From an uncultured Rhodospirillales bacterium (lineage in GTDB: Bacteria; Pseudomonadota; Alphaproteobacteria; Acetobacterales; Acetobacteraceae), in NCBI GenBank assembly GCA_903893975.1, contig CAITOL010000200.1, positions 1 to 41,698 on the forward strand: 41,698 nt of DNA, in the 5' to 3' direction. Both the position numbers and the translations under genes were made by a program. This document shows, piece by piece, positions 7,208-17,472 of this stretch. Every line of letters starts with the position of its first letter. Position 1 is the first letter of the stretch. Below the pieces are notes generated by a model, which was not told the origin of the DNA, searched no databases, and was given only the letters and a program-made list of their open reading frames with translations.

Positions 7208-8134
7208 TTACAGGAGCCGTTCGGGCTTCAGCCAGCCATCTTCCAGCCGGCAAAGGCCCAATACGCGACCCCCCGCCATGGCACGGGCCAACCCACCTTC
7301 GGGATCGGCCGTCCGAGGAATGCGGCCCATCAACTGCACCAGGCTGATCGCCTGGCCGTGTGACAGGCCGGAGGCTTCCGCATCGGTCAAGGCCAGCGCC
7401 GGGATGTCGGCCAGCGCGGTCGCGACTTCAAGCAGGAAGTCCGGGGAAGTGGGCGGGGTATCCTCTGCCCGCTGCAATTTGTCCAGCGGAATCGCGCCTG
7501 CCTCGGTAAAGGGTCCCACCCGCAAGCGGCGCAGGGCTGCGACATGGCCGACGGTACCGCAGGCGCGGGCGATGTCGCGGGCCAGGCTGCGCATGTAAAC
7601 ACCTTTGCCGGACTGGACGGCGAAGATCGCGGTGTCGGCGTCCACCCGCTCGATCAGGTCGAACCGGTCCACCCGCGCCGGGCGCGGTTCCATCACCGGG
7701 GCACGGCCTTCGCGCGCCATATCGTAAGCGCGTTCGCCGGCGATCTTGATGGCCGAATAAATTGGCGGGATCTGCATGATATCGCCGCGAAACGCCGGCA
7801 AAGCGGCGTTGATCGCATCATCGGTCGGGCGGACATCAGAGGTCGCGATGGTTTTGCCATCGGCGTCATCGGTGTCGCGCTCATCGCCGAATTTCAGGGT
7901 GAAGTGGTACAGCTTGGTGCCATCCATCACATACGGCACGGTCTTGGTCGCCGCGCCAAAGGCAATCGGCAGCACGCCGGTGGCCAACGGGTCCAAGGTG
8001 CCGCCATGGCCGGCCTTTTGCGCATCGAACCAGCGACGCACGCGGTTGACGACATCAGTGCTGGTCAGCCCAGCGGGCTTGTCAACAATCAGCCAGCCGT
8101 CCAGCGGACGGCCGTGGGGTTTACGGCGACGCAT
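7208..8134 (-). CDS. truB: tRNA pseudouridine(55) synthase
   Basis: Makes pseudouridine 55 in the T-loop of elongator tRNAs. The 308-residue product shows the N-terminal [15 protein letters not shown], the catalytic-Asp motif [17 protein letters not shown], and the thumb and RSLARDIA segments of TruB. A C-terminal PUA-like part follows. ATG at 8134 ([10 protein letters not shown]) gives the normal family length; the frame is open for 62 further codons only as a shadow of rbfA. It begins 13 bases after the rbfA stop. Confidence 0.96.
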   Translation of the reverse strand: MRRRKPHGRPLDGWLIVDKPAGLTSTDVVNRVRRWFDAQKAGHGGTLDPLATGVLPIAFGAATKTVPYVMDGTKLYHFTLKFGDERDTDDADGKTIATSDVRPTDDAINAALPAFRGDIMQIPPIYSAIKIAGERAYDMAREGRAPVMEPRPARVDRFDLIERVDADTAIFAVQSGKGVYMRSLARDIARACGTVGHVAALRRLRVGPFTEAGAIPLDKLQRAEDTPPTSPDFLLEVATALADIPALALTDAEASGLSHGQAISLVQLMGRIPRTADPEGGLARAMAGGRVLGLCRLEDGWLKPERLL

Positions 8135-8147
8135 TGGGAGAAACCTT

Positions 8148-8669
8148 TTATTCGTCGTCCGCGTGGGACGCGTCGAGATCGCGGGCAACCTCGGGGTTGC
8201 GCAGCAGGCTGTCGACATACATCGCATAGTCGATGCTGGTGTCGGCCATGAAGGACAAATCCGGTGCCACACGCAGGCGCAACGCGCGGGCGACCTCGGC
8301 GCGCAGGAACGGCGCGGCACGGCGCAAAGCCGGCAGTTTGGCGTCGATGTCGGACCGGCCGAGCCGGGTGACGAACACGGTGGCGCGGCGCAGATCCGGG
8401 CCGATGCGCACTTCGGTCACCGTCACCGCCACGTCGATCAGATCGTGATCACGCAGTTCGAACCGGCCGAAAATCCCCGCCAGCACATGGCGAATTTCTT
8501 CGCCCACGCGCAGCTGGCGCTGGCTGGGCGCTTTGGCGGAGTGCATCTTGCCGCCGGATTTCTTGACCGGGGCGGGGCGTTTGGCTGCGGGCTTTCCCGC
8601 CGGAACGCTGTCTTTCGGCAGCTTTCCGGACGGGATTTTGATCGTGTTGCCGGTGCGGGCCTGCCTCAA
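8148..8669 (-). CDS. rbfA: Ribosome-binding factor A
   Basis: A cold-shock-associated factor for 16S 5'-end maturation. The KH-like core runs from SQRQLRVGEEIRHVLAGIF through VTVTEVRIGPDLRRATVFV to LRVAPDLSFMADTSID. The frame opens with a TTG whose last two bases overlap the infB stop (TTGA). That gives 173 residues, with a 41-residue Lys/Pro-rich extension before MHSAKAPSQRQL. Starting at the ATG at 8546 gives 132 residues, closer to typical RbfA. Neither start has a strong ribosome-binding site. The core assignment is secure; the start is not. Confidence 0.92.
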   Translation of the reverse strand: MRQARTGNTIKIPSGKLPKDSVPAGKPAAKRPAPVKKSGGKMHSAKAPSQRQLRVGEEIRHVLAGIFGRFELRDHDLIDVAVTVTEVRIGPDLRRATVFVTRLGRSDIDAKLPALRRAAPFLRAEVARALRLRVAPDLSFMADTSIDYAMYVDSLLRNPEVARDLDASHADDE

Positions 8670-11440
8670 CCCGGCACCATCTCAACGTCGAAGCATTCGA
8701 CCATGTCGCCTTCACGCAGATCATTGAAGTTGGCGAAGGACAGGCCGCATTCGTAGCCACGCGCCACTTCGCGGACATCGTCCTTGAAGCGCTTGAGCTG
8801 GGTGAGTTCGCCATTGTGGACGACCACACCATCGCGCAGCAGGCGGACGCCGGCGCCGCGCTTGACGAGGCCTTCGGTGACCATACAGCCAGCAACCTTG
8901 CCGGTTTTGGTGATGTCGAACACTTTGCGGATTTCGGCGTAGCCCAGGAAACGCTCGCGTGCCTTGGGAGCGACCTTGCCCTTGACCATCTTCTCGATGT
9001 CATCAGCGACATCGTAGATGATGCTGTAATAATGGATGTTCACGCCGTCGCGGGTTGCCAGTTCACGGGCCTGGCTGGTGGCGCGGACGTTGAAGGCCAC
9101 GATCACGGCCTGCGAGGCTTTGGCAAGCTGAATGTCGCTTTCGGTGATCTGGCCAACGCCTGCGATGAGCACGCGCACCTTCACTTCTTCATGCGACAGC
9201 TTGAGCACGGTGGCCTGAATGGCTTCCGCACTGCCCTGCATGTCCGCCTTGATGACGATGGCGACTTCTTTCTGCACGCCGGCCTGAATGCGGGCGAGCA
9301 TTTCGTCCATCGTGCCGCGGGCGGCGGTCATGGCGCCGGAGTTTTTCTCACGCAAGCGGCGTTGGCGCAGCTCGGAGATTTCGCGGGCGCGGCTTTCGTT
9401 TTCCACCACCACGAACGGTTCGCCCGCATGCGGCACGCCGGTCAGGCCGAGCACTTCGATCGGCGCGGACGGGCCGGCTTCCTTCAACTGGCGGGCTTTG
9501 TCGTCCAGCATCGCACGGACCCGGCCCCATTCGGCGCCAGCGACGATGATGTCGCCCTGTTTCAAGGTGCCGTTCTGCACCAGCACGGTTGCCACCGGGC
9601 CGCGACCACGATCCAACCGGCTTTCGATCACCGAACCTTCGGCGGCACGATCCGGGTTGGCGCGCAGGTCGAGGATTTCGGCCTGCAGCAGGATCGCTTC
9701 TTCCAGCTTGTCGAGGCCGATCCGCTTAGTGGCGGAGACTTCGACATCCTGAGTATCGCCGCCCATCGCTTCGACCACGATTTCGTGGCTGAGCAGTTCC
9801 TGGCGCACCCGGTCCGGATTGGCGTCGGCCTTGTCCATCTTGTTGATGGCGACAATGATCGGCGCGTTGGCCGCCTTGGCGTGCTTAATCGCTTCAATGG
9901 TTTGCGGCATCACGCCATCATCAGCGGCGACGACGAGCACGACGATGTCGGTCACGCTGGCGCCGCGCGAACGCATGGCGGTGAAGGCTTCATGGCCGGG
10001 CGTATCGACGAAGGTAATACGCGCGCCCGATTTCAGCTGCACCTGATAGGCGCCGATATGCTGGGTGATGCCACCGGCTTCGCCGCCAGCCACATCGGTG
10101 GCGCGCAGGGCGTCCAGCAGGCTGGTTTTGCCGTGATCGACATGGCCCATGATGGTGACGACCGGGGCGCGCGGCAGGCGGGCCTCGTCCACATCCACCA
10201 CGCCATCGAGGCCGATTTCGACATCGTCCTCGCTGACGCGCTTCACGCGGTGGCCGAATTCCTGCACCACCAGCTCGGCGGTATCGGCATCGAGCGTCTG
10301 GGTGACGGTGGCCATCACGCCCATCCGCATCAGCGCCTTGATCACGTCGGGCGTGCGGGCGGCCATACGGTTGGCGAGTTCCTGCACCGAAATGGCATCC
10401 GGCAGGATCACTTCGCGCACGACTTTCACCTGGTCGGCGCGCAGACGCTCCAACTCGGCCTGGCGGCGTTCGCGATCGCGCTGGCGGCGCACGGAGGCGA
10501 GGCTGCGGACGCGGTCGTCCTCACCCTCAATCGCCGCCATCACGTCGATACGGCCAGCGCGGCGGCCATCGGCGCCTTTCTTCGGCGGGGCGACAGCGGG
10601 TTTGCGCGGCGGAATGATCACGCCCGCCGGAGTACGGCGGATGGGACGGTTTTCCTCCTCCTCCTCGGCACGGGCCGGGCGGAGGCGCAAGGTCTCGGCG
10701 GCATTGCCGGGGGCTGCGGGCGCACCTGGGCGCGTCGGCGCGGCGGGCGTCGCCGGCTTGGCAGCAGCGGGAACGGCCGCAGTGACAGGCGCCGGGGCCG
10801 GGGCGGCTTCCGGCACGACGTCGTCGGCGCGATCAGGGTTGGCGGCGCGTGCTGCGGCCGCAGCGGCTTCGGCGGCCCGGCGGGCTTCCTCGGCCTCACG
10901 CGCGGCGGCTTCGGCCAAAGCCTGCTCACGCGCGGCTTCCTCGGCGGCCTTGCGGGCCTCTTCCTCGCGGCGGCGGGCTTCTTCGGCGGCGGACAGGATC
11001 GAGATCGATTCCTGTTCGCGGCGTTCGGCTTCGCGGCGGGCGTTGTCACGCGCCTGTTCGGCCAGAGCGCGCTGGCGGGCGGCCAGTTCGGTTGCGGTCA
11101 GCGCACGGCCTGCGCCGACCGGCGGGCGGCCAGCCTGGGTGCCGCTGCGGGCAACCGGCGGGGCGACAACCGGGGCGGAGGATTGCGGCTGCGGCGCGGC
11201 GCTGGGTGCCGCGCTCGGGGTGGGGCTGGATGCAGCGGCGTTCGCGGCAGCCGTAGCGGGCGATGGCGCCAGTCCGAGTGCGCGTTTCTTCCGCACCTCA
11301 ACCTGCACCACCTTGGTCCGGCCATGGCTGAAGCTCTGTCGCACGGAACCGGCGTCAACCGTCCGCCCGAGTTCCAAACGGCCTGCCGGCCGCAGGGAGA
11401 GCCTGCCTTTGCCCGCGTCCTGATCGTTGCCTTCGCTCAT
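8666..11440 (-). CDS. infB: Translation initiation factor IF-2
   Basis: A GTPase that delivers initiator tRNA to the 30S subunit. The 924 residues begin with the alphaproteobacterial segment [20 protein letters not shown], followed by a long Ala/Pro/Glu-rich linker with a charged coiled-coil stretch (about 120-200). The IF2 N-terminal domain around [11 protein letters not shown] follows. The G domain has [27 protein letters not shown] and NKMDKAD. The C-terminal domains end near the stop. The linker explains the length. It lies between ylxR and rbfA in the nusA operon order. Confidence 0.97.
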   Translation of the reverse strand: MSEGNDQDAGKGRLSLRPAGRLELGRTVDAGSVRQSFSHGRTKVVQVEVRKKRALGLAPSPATAAANAAASSPTPSAAPSAAPQPQSSAPVVAPPVARSGTQAGRPPVGAGRALTATELAARQRALAEQARDNARREAERREQESISILSAAEEARRREEEARKAAEEAAREQALAEAAAREAEEARRAAEAAAAAARAANPDRADDVVPEAAPAPAPVTAAVPAAAKPATPAAPTRPGAPAAPGNAAETLRLRPARAEEEEENRPIRRTPAGVIIPPRKPAVAPPKKGADGRRAGRIDVMAAIEGEDDRVRSLASVRRQRDRERRQAELERLRADQVKVVREVILPDAISVQELANRMAARTPDVIKALMRMGVMATVTQTLDADTAELVVQEFGHRVKRVSEDDVEIGLDGVVDVDEARLPRAPVVTIMGHVDHGKTSLLDALRATDVAGGEAGGITQHIGAYQVQLKSGARITFVDTPGHEAFTAMRSRGASVTDIVVLVVAADDGVMPQTIEAIKHAKAANAPIIVAINKMDKADANPDRVRQELLSHEIVVEAMGGDTQDVEVSATKRIGLDKLEEAILLQAEILDLRANPDRAAEGSVIESRLDRGRGPVATVLVQNGTLKQGDIIVAGAEWGRVRAMLDDKARQLKEAGPSAPIEVLGLTGVPHAGEPFVVVENESRAREISELRQRRLREKNSGAMTAARGTMDEMLARIQAGVQKEVAIVIKADMQGSAEAIQATVLKLSHEEVKVRVLIAGVGQITESDIQLAKASQAVIVAFNVRATSQARELATRDGVNIHYYSIIYDVADDIEKMVKGKVAPKARERFLGYAEIRKVFDITKTGKVAGCMVTEGLVKRGAGVRLLRDGVVVHNGELTQLKRFKDDVREVARGYECGLSFANFNDLREGDMVECFDVEMVPG

Positions 11441-11566
11441 CTATTCGCTACATCCTGCATCGCTTCCCAGGGCGGCGCCCCAGGTGTCGTCTTATACGAA
11501 AGTCCAACCTGCCGGAAACCTTGGCGGCGATGTGATCGCGTCCTCGGTTTGGCAAGCCTGCGTCGC

Positions 11567-12241
11567 TCAAGCCGGCTTAACCTCCAGCAGGCCGGCCAGC
11601 TTTGCTGACTCAACCCGCAGGCGCTCCGCCAAACGTCCTGGCGCGACGACCACATGCACTGCATGATCACGGCCAAATATCGCACCCAACCCCGCTGCAT
11701 CGAGTGGGGTGACCACCGACAGCTTAGACCCCGCAGCGCCCAGAAATCGGGCACGCTCATCAGGGCTGCCATCGCTGGCCTGCACCACCACGCCGACACG
11801 TCCAGCCGCAATCCACTCCCGCGCCTTGGCGAAACCGCTTATGGCCTGCCCGGCACGACGGGCAAGCCCCAGAGTTTCGGCGATCCGCCGGAGGAGTGCT
11901 GCCGTGATGCTGGACACCAGATCCGGCGGCACAACCACCTGACCGCGTGCCGCCCTGGCAAAAGCGCCCTTCTTACAGGCCACTTCTAGCACATCACCCC
12001 GGGCGCTCAACCATATTCCCCGTCCGGGCAGGTCTGCGGCGAGATCGGGAACGATCTGGCGGTCGGGTCCGACAACAAAGCGGATCATTTCGTCCTTCGG
12101 CAATCGCACGCGGGTGACCGCGCAGCGACGCAGGGGACCGGTTTCCCGCTCGTCCTCGTCAGCGGCCGCGACCGGATCGGGATCGATCTCAGGCGTGGCC
12201 GTCCTCCTGCGCTTCACCGGCCGCAGCGGCGTCTTCGCCAT
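11567..12241 (-). CDS. YlxR-family RNA-binding protein fused to an L7Ae-like domain
   Basis: A 224-residue two-domain protein. Residues about 34-100 match the YlxR/DUF448 fold: RRCAVTRVRLPKDEMIRFV and DLPGRGIWLSARGDVLEVA. Residues about 120-210 resemble the ribosomal L7Ae/L30e fold, including GLARRAGQAISGFAKAREWI. This fusion is usual in alphaproteobacteria. YlxR proteins bind RNA and have been linked to RNase P and to transcription control in other bacteria; the role here is unproven. The frame starts inside the end of nusA (53-base overlap), suggesting translational coupling. An AGGAGG a little inside the frame has no obvious start codon after it. Confidence 0.85.
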   Translation of the reverse strand: MAKTPLRPVKRRRTATPEIDPDPVAAADEDERETGPLRRCAVTRVRLPKDEMIRFVVGPDRQIVPDLAADLPGRGIWLSARGDVLEVACKKGAFARAARGQVVVPPDLVSSITAALLRRIAETLGLARRAGQAISGFAKAREWIAAGRVGVVVQASDGSPDERARFLGAAGSKLSVVTPLDAAGLGAIFGRDHAVHVVVAPGRLAERLRVESAKLAGLLEVKPA

Positions 12242-13733
12242 CGAACCAATGGGCGCGGGCGCCCATGATGATTTCGTTGGCCGCCGCTTCGTCCAGCGCT
12301 TCTTCGCCGAGGATTTCGATCAGCTCGTCCGAGGCCAGATCGGCCAGATCGTCAAGGGTTTTGACGCCCTTTTCGCCCAGCGTGACCAGCATTTGCGGGG
12401 TGAAGACCTCGATCGCGGCGACGTCGTCGGTCACGCCCAGGGCGACCCGACGCTCGTGGAGTTCATTGTCGCGCTTTTGCATGAAGGCTTCGGCGCGGCG
12501 CAGCAGTTCTTCGGCCACCGACTCATCGAAGCCCTCGATGTCCGCCAGTTCGTCGGTCGGGGTGAAGGCCAGTTCCTCGATGGTGTTGAAGCCTTCCTGC
12601 ACCAAGAGGCCGGCGATCATGTCGTCCACGTCCAGCGCCTCGACGAACAGGCCGGTGCGGCGGCGGAATTCTTCCTGGCGGCGCTCGCTTTCCTCGGCCT
12701 CGGTCAGGATGTCGATATCCCAACGGGTGAGCTGGCTGGCGAGGCGGACATTCTGGCCGCGACGGCCGATGGCGAGCGAAAGCTGATCGTCCGGCACCAC
12801 CACTTCCACCCGGCCACCGTCTTCGTCGATGACGACCTTGGTGACTTCAGCCGGGGCGAGCGCGTTGACCACGAAGGTCGCGGTCTGCGGCGACCAGGGG
12901 ATGATGTCGATCTTCTCGCCTTGCAGTTCCTGCACCACGGCCTGCACGCGGCTGCCGCGCATACCGACGCAGGCGCCGACCGGGTCGATCGAGCTATCAC
13001 GGCTGATCACCGCCATTTTGGCGCGGCTGCCGGGGTCGCGCGCCACGGCCTTGATTTCGATGATGCCATCGTAGATTTCCGGCACTTCCTGCGCGAACAG
13101 CTTGGCGAGGAAGCCGGGATGGGTGCGGGAGAGGAACACCTGCGGGCCGCGCGGTTCTTCCCGCACGTCGTAGATATAGGCGCGCACGCGGTCGCCGTTG
13201 CGGAAGCCTTCGCGCTGGATCAGTTCGTCGCGGCGCAGCAGGGCTTCGGCGCGGCCGACTTCGACCATCAGGTTGCCGTATTCGGTGCGTTTGACGACGC
13301 CGTTGATGATTTCGCCGACGCGGTCCTTGAATTCGTCGTACTGCTTCTTGCGTTCGTATTCGCGCACGCGTTGGACGATGACCTGCTTGGCGGTCTGGGC
13401 GGCGATGCGGCCGAAATCGATCGGCGGCAGTGGATCGACGATGTATTCGCCGACCTTGATGCCCGGCTGGAATTTGGCGGCGATGTGGACCGGGATCTGG
13501 GTTTCCTCGTTCTCCACCGTCTCGACCGCCTCGGTCCAGCGGGACAGGCGGACATCGCCGGTCTTACGGTCGATGGTGGCGCGGATGTCCTTCTCGTGGC
13601 CGTATTTGGCGCGCCCGGCCTTTTGAATGGCCTGCTCCATCGCCTCCAGCACTTCCTCGCGCTCGATCGATTTTTCACGCGCGACCGCATCGGCGACCAG
13701 CAGCAGTTCAGGGCGGGCAATCGAGGTATCCAT
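12189..13733 (-). CDS. nusA: Transcription termination/antitermination protein NusA
   Basis: A 514-residue RNA-polymerase-associated elongation factor. The N-terminal polymerase-binding domain begins ELLLVADAVAREKSIEREEV. An S1 domain follows around TEYGNLMVEVGRAEALL. Two KH domains include VGACVGMRGSRVQAVVQELQGEKIDI and LAIGRRGQNVRLASQL. Two acidic helix-hairpin-helix repeats close the protein, as in alphaproteobacterial NusA. It follows rimP by 16 bases and overlaps ylxR. Confidence 0.97.
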   Translation of the reverse strand: MDTSIARPELLLVADAVAREKSIEREEVLEAMEQAIQKAGRAKYGHEKDIRATIDRKTGDVRLSRWTEAVETVENEETQIPVHIAAKFQPGIKVGEYIVDPLPPIDFGRIAAQTAKQVIVQRVREYERKKQYDEFKDRVGEIINGVVKRTEYGNLMVEVGRAEALLRRDELIQREGFRNGDRVRAYIYDVREEPRGPQVFLSRTHPGFLAKLFAQEVPEIYDGIIEIKAVARDPGSRAKMAVISRDSSIDPVGACVGMRGSRVQAVVQELQGEKIDIIPWSPQTATFVVNALAPAEVTKVVIDEDGGRVEVVVPDDQLSLAIGRRGQNVRLASQLTRWDIDILTEAEESERRQEEFRRRTGLFVEALDVDDMIAGLLVQEGFNTIEELAFTPTDELADIEGFDESVAEELLRRAEAFMQKRDNELHERRVALGVTDDVAAIEVFTPQMLVTLGEKGVKTLDDLADLASDELIEILGEEALDEAAANEIIMGARAHWFDGEDAAAAGEAQEDGHA

Positions 13734-13749
13734 GGGGAAGACCTTCCGG

Positions 13750-14295
13750 CTAGTTCGGGTGAGATTGGGTGGCGGTGGCGTCGATCAAGGCATCGGTCAG
13801 CACCAGCTTGGCGCGACGAATATCGACGAAAGGCAAGGCAATGTCGGTGCCATCGTCCAGGCGCAGCGTGGCGTGAGTGGCGTCGGCACCGAGGATGGTG
13901 CCGTTGAAGCGCTTGCGGCCATCGATGGGGAATTGGGTTTCCGCGCGCGCCAGATGCCCGGCGAAGCGCACCCAATCCTTGCGGCGGGTCAGCGGGCGGT
14001 CGATGCCGGCGGAGCTGACTTCGAGGGTCCATTCGGTGGGGATCGGGTCATGCACATCCAGCACGGCGCCGACACCGCGGCTGATGCTTTCGCAATCTTC
14101 CACCGTGATCATCGCGCCATCGGCGCGGTCGGCCATGATTTGCACCGTCGGGTGCTCCCGGCCAAGCACGGCCACCCGCACCAACTCAAAGCCGAGATCG
14201 GCCAACGTGGGGATGATCAGCGCGGCAATCCGCCCTTCCAGCCCGGTATGCACGGGTTGGTCAGGATCGGGGAGCAGTGGTTCGGACGTGGTCAG
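13750..14295 (-). CDS. rimP: Ribosome maturation factor RimP
   Basis: Needed for 30S subunit maturation. The N-terminal domain has [25 protein letters not shown] and the core motif [18 protein letters not shown]; the C-terminal SH3-like domain ends the protein. No ATG exists upstream of the core in this frame. The only candidate with a Shine-Dalgarno sequence is a CTG at 14295 with GGAG six bases before it (181 residues), and it also gives the N-terminal length expected from relatives. Alternatives are GTG at 14253 and TTG at 14307 or 14403, none with a good ribosome-binding site. Confidence 0.9.
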   Translation of the reverse strand: MTTSEPLLPDPDQPVHTGLEGRIAALIIPTLADLGFELVRVAVLGREHPTVQIMADRADGAMITVEDCESISRGVGAVLDVHDPIPTEWTLEVSSAGIDRPLTRRKDWVRFAGHLARAETQFPIDGRKRFNGTILGADATHATLRLDDGTDIALPFVDIRRAKLVLTDALIDATATQSHPN

Positions 14296-14431
14296 GGCAG
14301 ACTCCAAAACAAAATGGCCAAAGCAAAAAGGGCGGCCCGTGAAGGCCACCTCCAGAAGCGCTGGAAGAGGAGAGAGTGGGTTAGCTAGTCCGTACGGCAC
14401 CAAAAAGCAAGCGCGAAGAGGGCGGCTGCGC

Positions 14432-14461
14432 TGGTCAGGCGGCGCGGGTTCCGCTTATAGA
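14432..14461 (+). promoter_or_regulatory. Promoter for a leaderless glycosyltransferase transcript
   Basis: TGGTCA, an 18-base spacer and TATAGA, with the -10 hexamer ending six bases before the ATG. Transcription would start at or next to the start codon, and no Shine-Dalgarno sequence fits in front. Same geometry as at modB and hprK. Confidence 0.4.
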
Positions 14462-14467
14462 CGGGGC

Positions 14468-15571
14468 ATGAGCGCCATGATGCCCCCCGTTGAGCTGTGC
14501 CTGGTTATTCCGGTTTTGAACGAGCGCGACAACATCGCACCGCTGGTGGCCTGCGTGGATGCGGTGTTGGGCGGGATTGGCTGGGAAATTATCTTTGTGG
14601 ATGATGACAGCCGCGATGGCACGCGCGCGGCCATTGCCGCGGTTGCACGCCAGCATCCCAATGTGCGGCTGCTGCACCGTATCGGCCGGCGCGGTCTGGC
14701 GAGCGCGTTCGTGGAAGGCGCGCAGGCCAGCATGGCGCCGCTGATTGCGGCGATGGATGGCGATTTGCAGCATGATGAACGGCTGCTGCCGAAAATGGTC
14801 GCGGCGTTGCGCAGCGGGCAGTACGATCTGGCGATTGGCAGCCGGCATGTTGATGGTGGCGGGTTGGGGGAGTGGGACAAAACCCGGGCGGGAATGTCGG
14901 ACTTCGCCACCAGGCTGTCGCGGATGGTGTTGAAAGTGCCGGTGAGCGACCCGATGACCGGGTTTTTCATGCTCCGCCGTGACGTGTTCGATCAGGCGGT
15001 GCGTGGCCTGTCGGCCATTGGCTTCAAAATTCTGCTTGATATCGTCGCCTCCCTGCCCACGCCGCCGCGGATCAAGGAACTGCCTTATGTGTTCCGCACC
15101 CGGGTGGCGGGCGAAAGCAAGCTGGATGCTGGGGTGCTGCGGGATTTCGCGCTGCTGCTGGTCGATAAGATGATCGGGCATATCGTGCCGGTCACCTTCG
15201 TGCTGTTCGCGGTGGTGGGGCTGTGCGGCATTGCCGCGCATCTGGTGGTGCTGCTGGTGGGCATGCGGCTGGCCGAGTTGCCGTTCGAGCGGGCGCAGTT
15301 GCTGGCGACGGCGTTGGCGATCCTCGGCAATTTCGCGCTGAACAACATCTTCACCTTCGGCGACCGGCGGCTGCGCGGCTGGCGGTTTGTGCGCGGGCTG
15401 ATCACCTTTAGCGCGATCTGCGCGGTGGGCGCGGTCGGCAATCTGGGCGTGGCGTCGTTTTTGTTCGGGGCGCAGCGGTCGTCGTGGTGGTTCGCCGGGC
15501 TGGTGGGCGCGGCGATGAGCCTGGTGTGGAATTATGCGGTGTCGTCGGTGGTGACCTGGCGGAAGCGGTGA
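14468..15571 (+). CDS. GT2 glycosyltransferase with GtrA-like membrane domain (polyprenol-phosphate mannosyltransferase-like)
   Basis: A 367-residue inner-membrane enzyme. Residues 1-230 form a GT-A fold like dolichyl/polyprenyl-phosphate sugar transferases: LVIPVLNERDNI, FVDDDSRDGT, the metal-binding AMDGDLQHDERLLPKM, and DPMTGFFMLRR. From about 240 on there are four hydrophobic segments typical of GtrA, with NNIFTFGDRR between them. Such proteins load a sugar on polyprenyl phosphate for export. The sugar cannot be read from sequence. ATG at 14468 starts just before the fold; the open frame further upstream is antisense to rimP. It converges with trmB. Confidence 0.88.
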   Translation: MSAMMPPVELCLVIPVLNERDNIAPLVACVDAVLGGIGWEIIFVDDDSRDGTRAAIAAVARQHPNVRLLHRIGRRGLASAFVEGAQASMAPLIAAMDGDLQHDERLLPKMVAALRSGQYDLAIGSRHVDGGGLGEWDKTRAGMSDFATRLSRMVLKVPVSDPMTGFFMLRRDVFDQAVRGLSAIGFKILLDIVASLPTPPRIKELPYVFRTRVAGESKLDAGVLRDFALLLVDKMIGHIVPVTFVLFAVVGLCGIAAHLVVLLVGMRLAELPFERAQLLATALAILGNFALNNIFTFGDRRLRGWRFVRGLITFSAICAVGAVGNLGVASFLFGAQRSSWWFAGLVGAAMSLVWNYAVSSVVTWRKR

Positions 15572-15596
15572 GCGGTGCCGCGCGTGCAAACCGGGT

Positions 15597-16328
15597 TCAG
15601 CCGGCCTTGGTGACTTCCCAATAGAGCGGGGTGCGACCGGCTTTCAGCGCTTTGGCTTCGTAGCGCGTCGGCGGCCAGCCATCCGGGCGGGTGGTGGCCG
15701 GGGCCGGCACGGTGAACAGGGTTTGGTTGGCCAGCACCTCCGTCACCCAGGCTTGATAGGTGGGATCGTCGCTGGCGATGCGCCAGCGGCCGCCGGGGCG
15801 CAGGATGCGGGCGAGGTCGGGCAGCAAGGCCGGATGCACGAAGCGGCGCTTGGCGTGCCGGGCTTTGGGCCAGGGGTCCGGGAACAGCAGAAACAGCCGG
15901 TCGATGCAGGTATCCGGCAAAGCCCGGATCAGGGTGCGGGCATCGTCGTCCCACAGGCGGAGATTGCCGGGCAGCGGGGCGGTTGCCTCCGCCCCATCCG
16001 GCACCAGGCGGGAGAGCAGCGAGCAGAGCCCGTTTTCAAACACCTCACACGCGATCAGCCCGACGCTGGGGTTGGCGAGCATCTGCGCGTACGAATGCTC
16101 GCCGCCGCCGAAGCCGACTTCCAGCCAGATCTGGCTGGGTGGGTCGGCAAAAGCGGCGGCGGGGGTGGCGGCGTGGTCGAAGCGCAGGCGCGGCAGCGTT
16201 TCGGTCAGCAGCAGGCGCTGGCGCGCCCGCAAGGTCTGGCCGCGCTGGCGCCCGTAAAGCCGGTCCGGCGGCGGTTTTACCGCCCGAACGCGGCCTTCAG
16301 CTGCGGCACCAGATCCGTCTTCTCCCAC
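15597..16328 (-). CDS. trmB: tRNA (guanine-N7-)-methyltransferase
   Basis: SAM-dependent methylation of G46 in tRNA variable loops. The 243-residue product has the SAM-binding motif [16 protein letters not shown] and the family catalytic region [20 protein letters not shown], followed by [17 protein letters not shown]. Start is a GTG at 16328 that lies inside the end of metK (52-base overlap), with AAGGG upstream; no ATG is available before the core. It is the last gene of the grpE-dnaK-dnaJ-dapB-metK series. Confidence 0.94.
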   Translation of the reverse strand: MGEDGSGAAAEGRVRAVKPPPDRLYGRQRGQTLRARQRLLLTETLPRLRFDHAATPAAAFADPPSQIWLEVGFGGGEHSYAQMLANPSVGLIACEVFENGLCSLLSRLVPDGAEATAPLPGNLRLWDDDARTLIRALPDTCIDRLFLLFPDPWPKARHAKRRFVHPALLPDLARILRPGGRWRIASDDPTYQAWVTEVLANQTLFTVPAPATTRPDGWPPTRYEAKALKAGRTPLYWEVTKAG

Positions 16329-17466
16329 GTGAAGGTACCCTTTTCCTCGTCCGGCTCGCGGCCGAAATGCCCGTATGCCGAAGTGGTCGCATAGATCGGG
16401 CGGTTCAGTTTCAGATGTTCGCGGATGCCGCGCGGGCGCAGGTTCATCAGTTCGCGCAGGGTCTTTTCCAGCTTCGCCTCGTCAACCTCGAACGGGTTGC
16501 CGTGCAGTTCGACATAGACCGACAGCGGGTCCGAGACGCCGATGGCGTAGCTGATCTGCAGGGTGCAGCGTTCCGCGAGGCCGGCGGCGACGACGTTCTT
16601 GGCCAGATAGCGGCAGGCATAGGCGGCGCTGCGGTCCACCTTGGTGGGGTCTTTGCCGCTGAAGGCGCCGCCGCCATGCGGGGCGGCACCGCCATAGGTG
16701 TCCACGATGATCTTGCGCCCGGTCAGGCCGCAATCGCCGTCCGGGCCGCCGATGACGAAGTTGCCGGTTGGGTTGATGTAGATCTCGTTCTCCGGCGGCA
16801 TCCAGCCTTGCGGCAGGCTGTCGGCGATGATGGGGATCAACGCGGCCTTGATGGCGGCCTGGTCCATGCCTTCGTCATGCTGGGTGGAGATGACGAACGA
16901 GGTGGCACCGACCGGCTTGCCATCGACATAGCGCAGGGTGACTTGGCTTTTTGCGTCCGGTTGCAGGCCGGCCACGCGCTTGTCGCCGGCGCGGCGCAGG
17001 TCGCGGACGGTGTGCAGCACGCGGTGGGCGTAATAGAGCGGGGCCGGCATCAGGCTCGGGGTTTCCGTGCAGGCATAGCCGAACATGATGCCCTGATCGC
17101 CGGCGCCTTCGTCCTTGTTGCCGGCGCTATCGACGCCTTGGGCAATGTCGGAGGACTGGGCATGCAGGTGGACGGCGATATCGGCGGTTTTCCAGGAGAA
17201 GCCGGACTGATCGTAGCCGATGTCGCGGATCGCCAGCCGGGTCAGGTGGGCGAGTTCCTCATGCGTCACCGTGTCGGGGCCACGGGTTTCCCCAGCCAGC
17301 ACAACGCGGTTGGTGGTGACGAGGGTTTCACAGGCCACACACGCGCCTGGGGGTCGGCGGCAAGGAACGCGTCGAGCACCGTATCGCTGATCCGATCGGC
17401 GACCTTGTCAGGATGACCTTCCGAAACCGATTCGGAGGTAAACAGAAACTCGCCTTTGTCGCGCAT
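16277..17466 (-). pseudogene. metK: S-adenosylmethionine synthetase with an internal frameshift
   Basis: Makes SAM from methionine and ATP. The first 43 residues (from [28 protein letters not shown]) are in one frame and end at ADPQARV. The rest, from [19 protein letters not shown] to the end, is in another. At 17335-17345 the plus strand has three CA units where two restore the reading frame and the family sequence exactly. All other MetK features look intact, including [12 protein letters not shown] and [22 protein letters not shown]. No slippery heptamer is visible. Because metK is normally essential, a sequencing error or a second copy elsewhere is as likely as true loss. Start is the ATG at 17466 with GGGG six bases upstream. 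Confidence 0.9.
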
Positions 17467-17472
17467 AATATG

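Noticed and set aside
8816-11608. Open frame of 930 codons on the plus strand
   Set aside because: Antisense to infB; low-complexity composition and no motif.
12114-13907. Open frame of 597 codons on the plus strand
   Set aside because: Antisense to nusA; shadow frame.
17330-17350. Programmed ribosomal frameshift in metK
   Set aside because: A -1 shift would restore the frame, but no slippery heptamer or downstream pseudoknot is visible; a CA-repeat slip explains the lesion.
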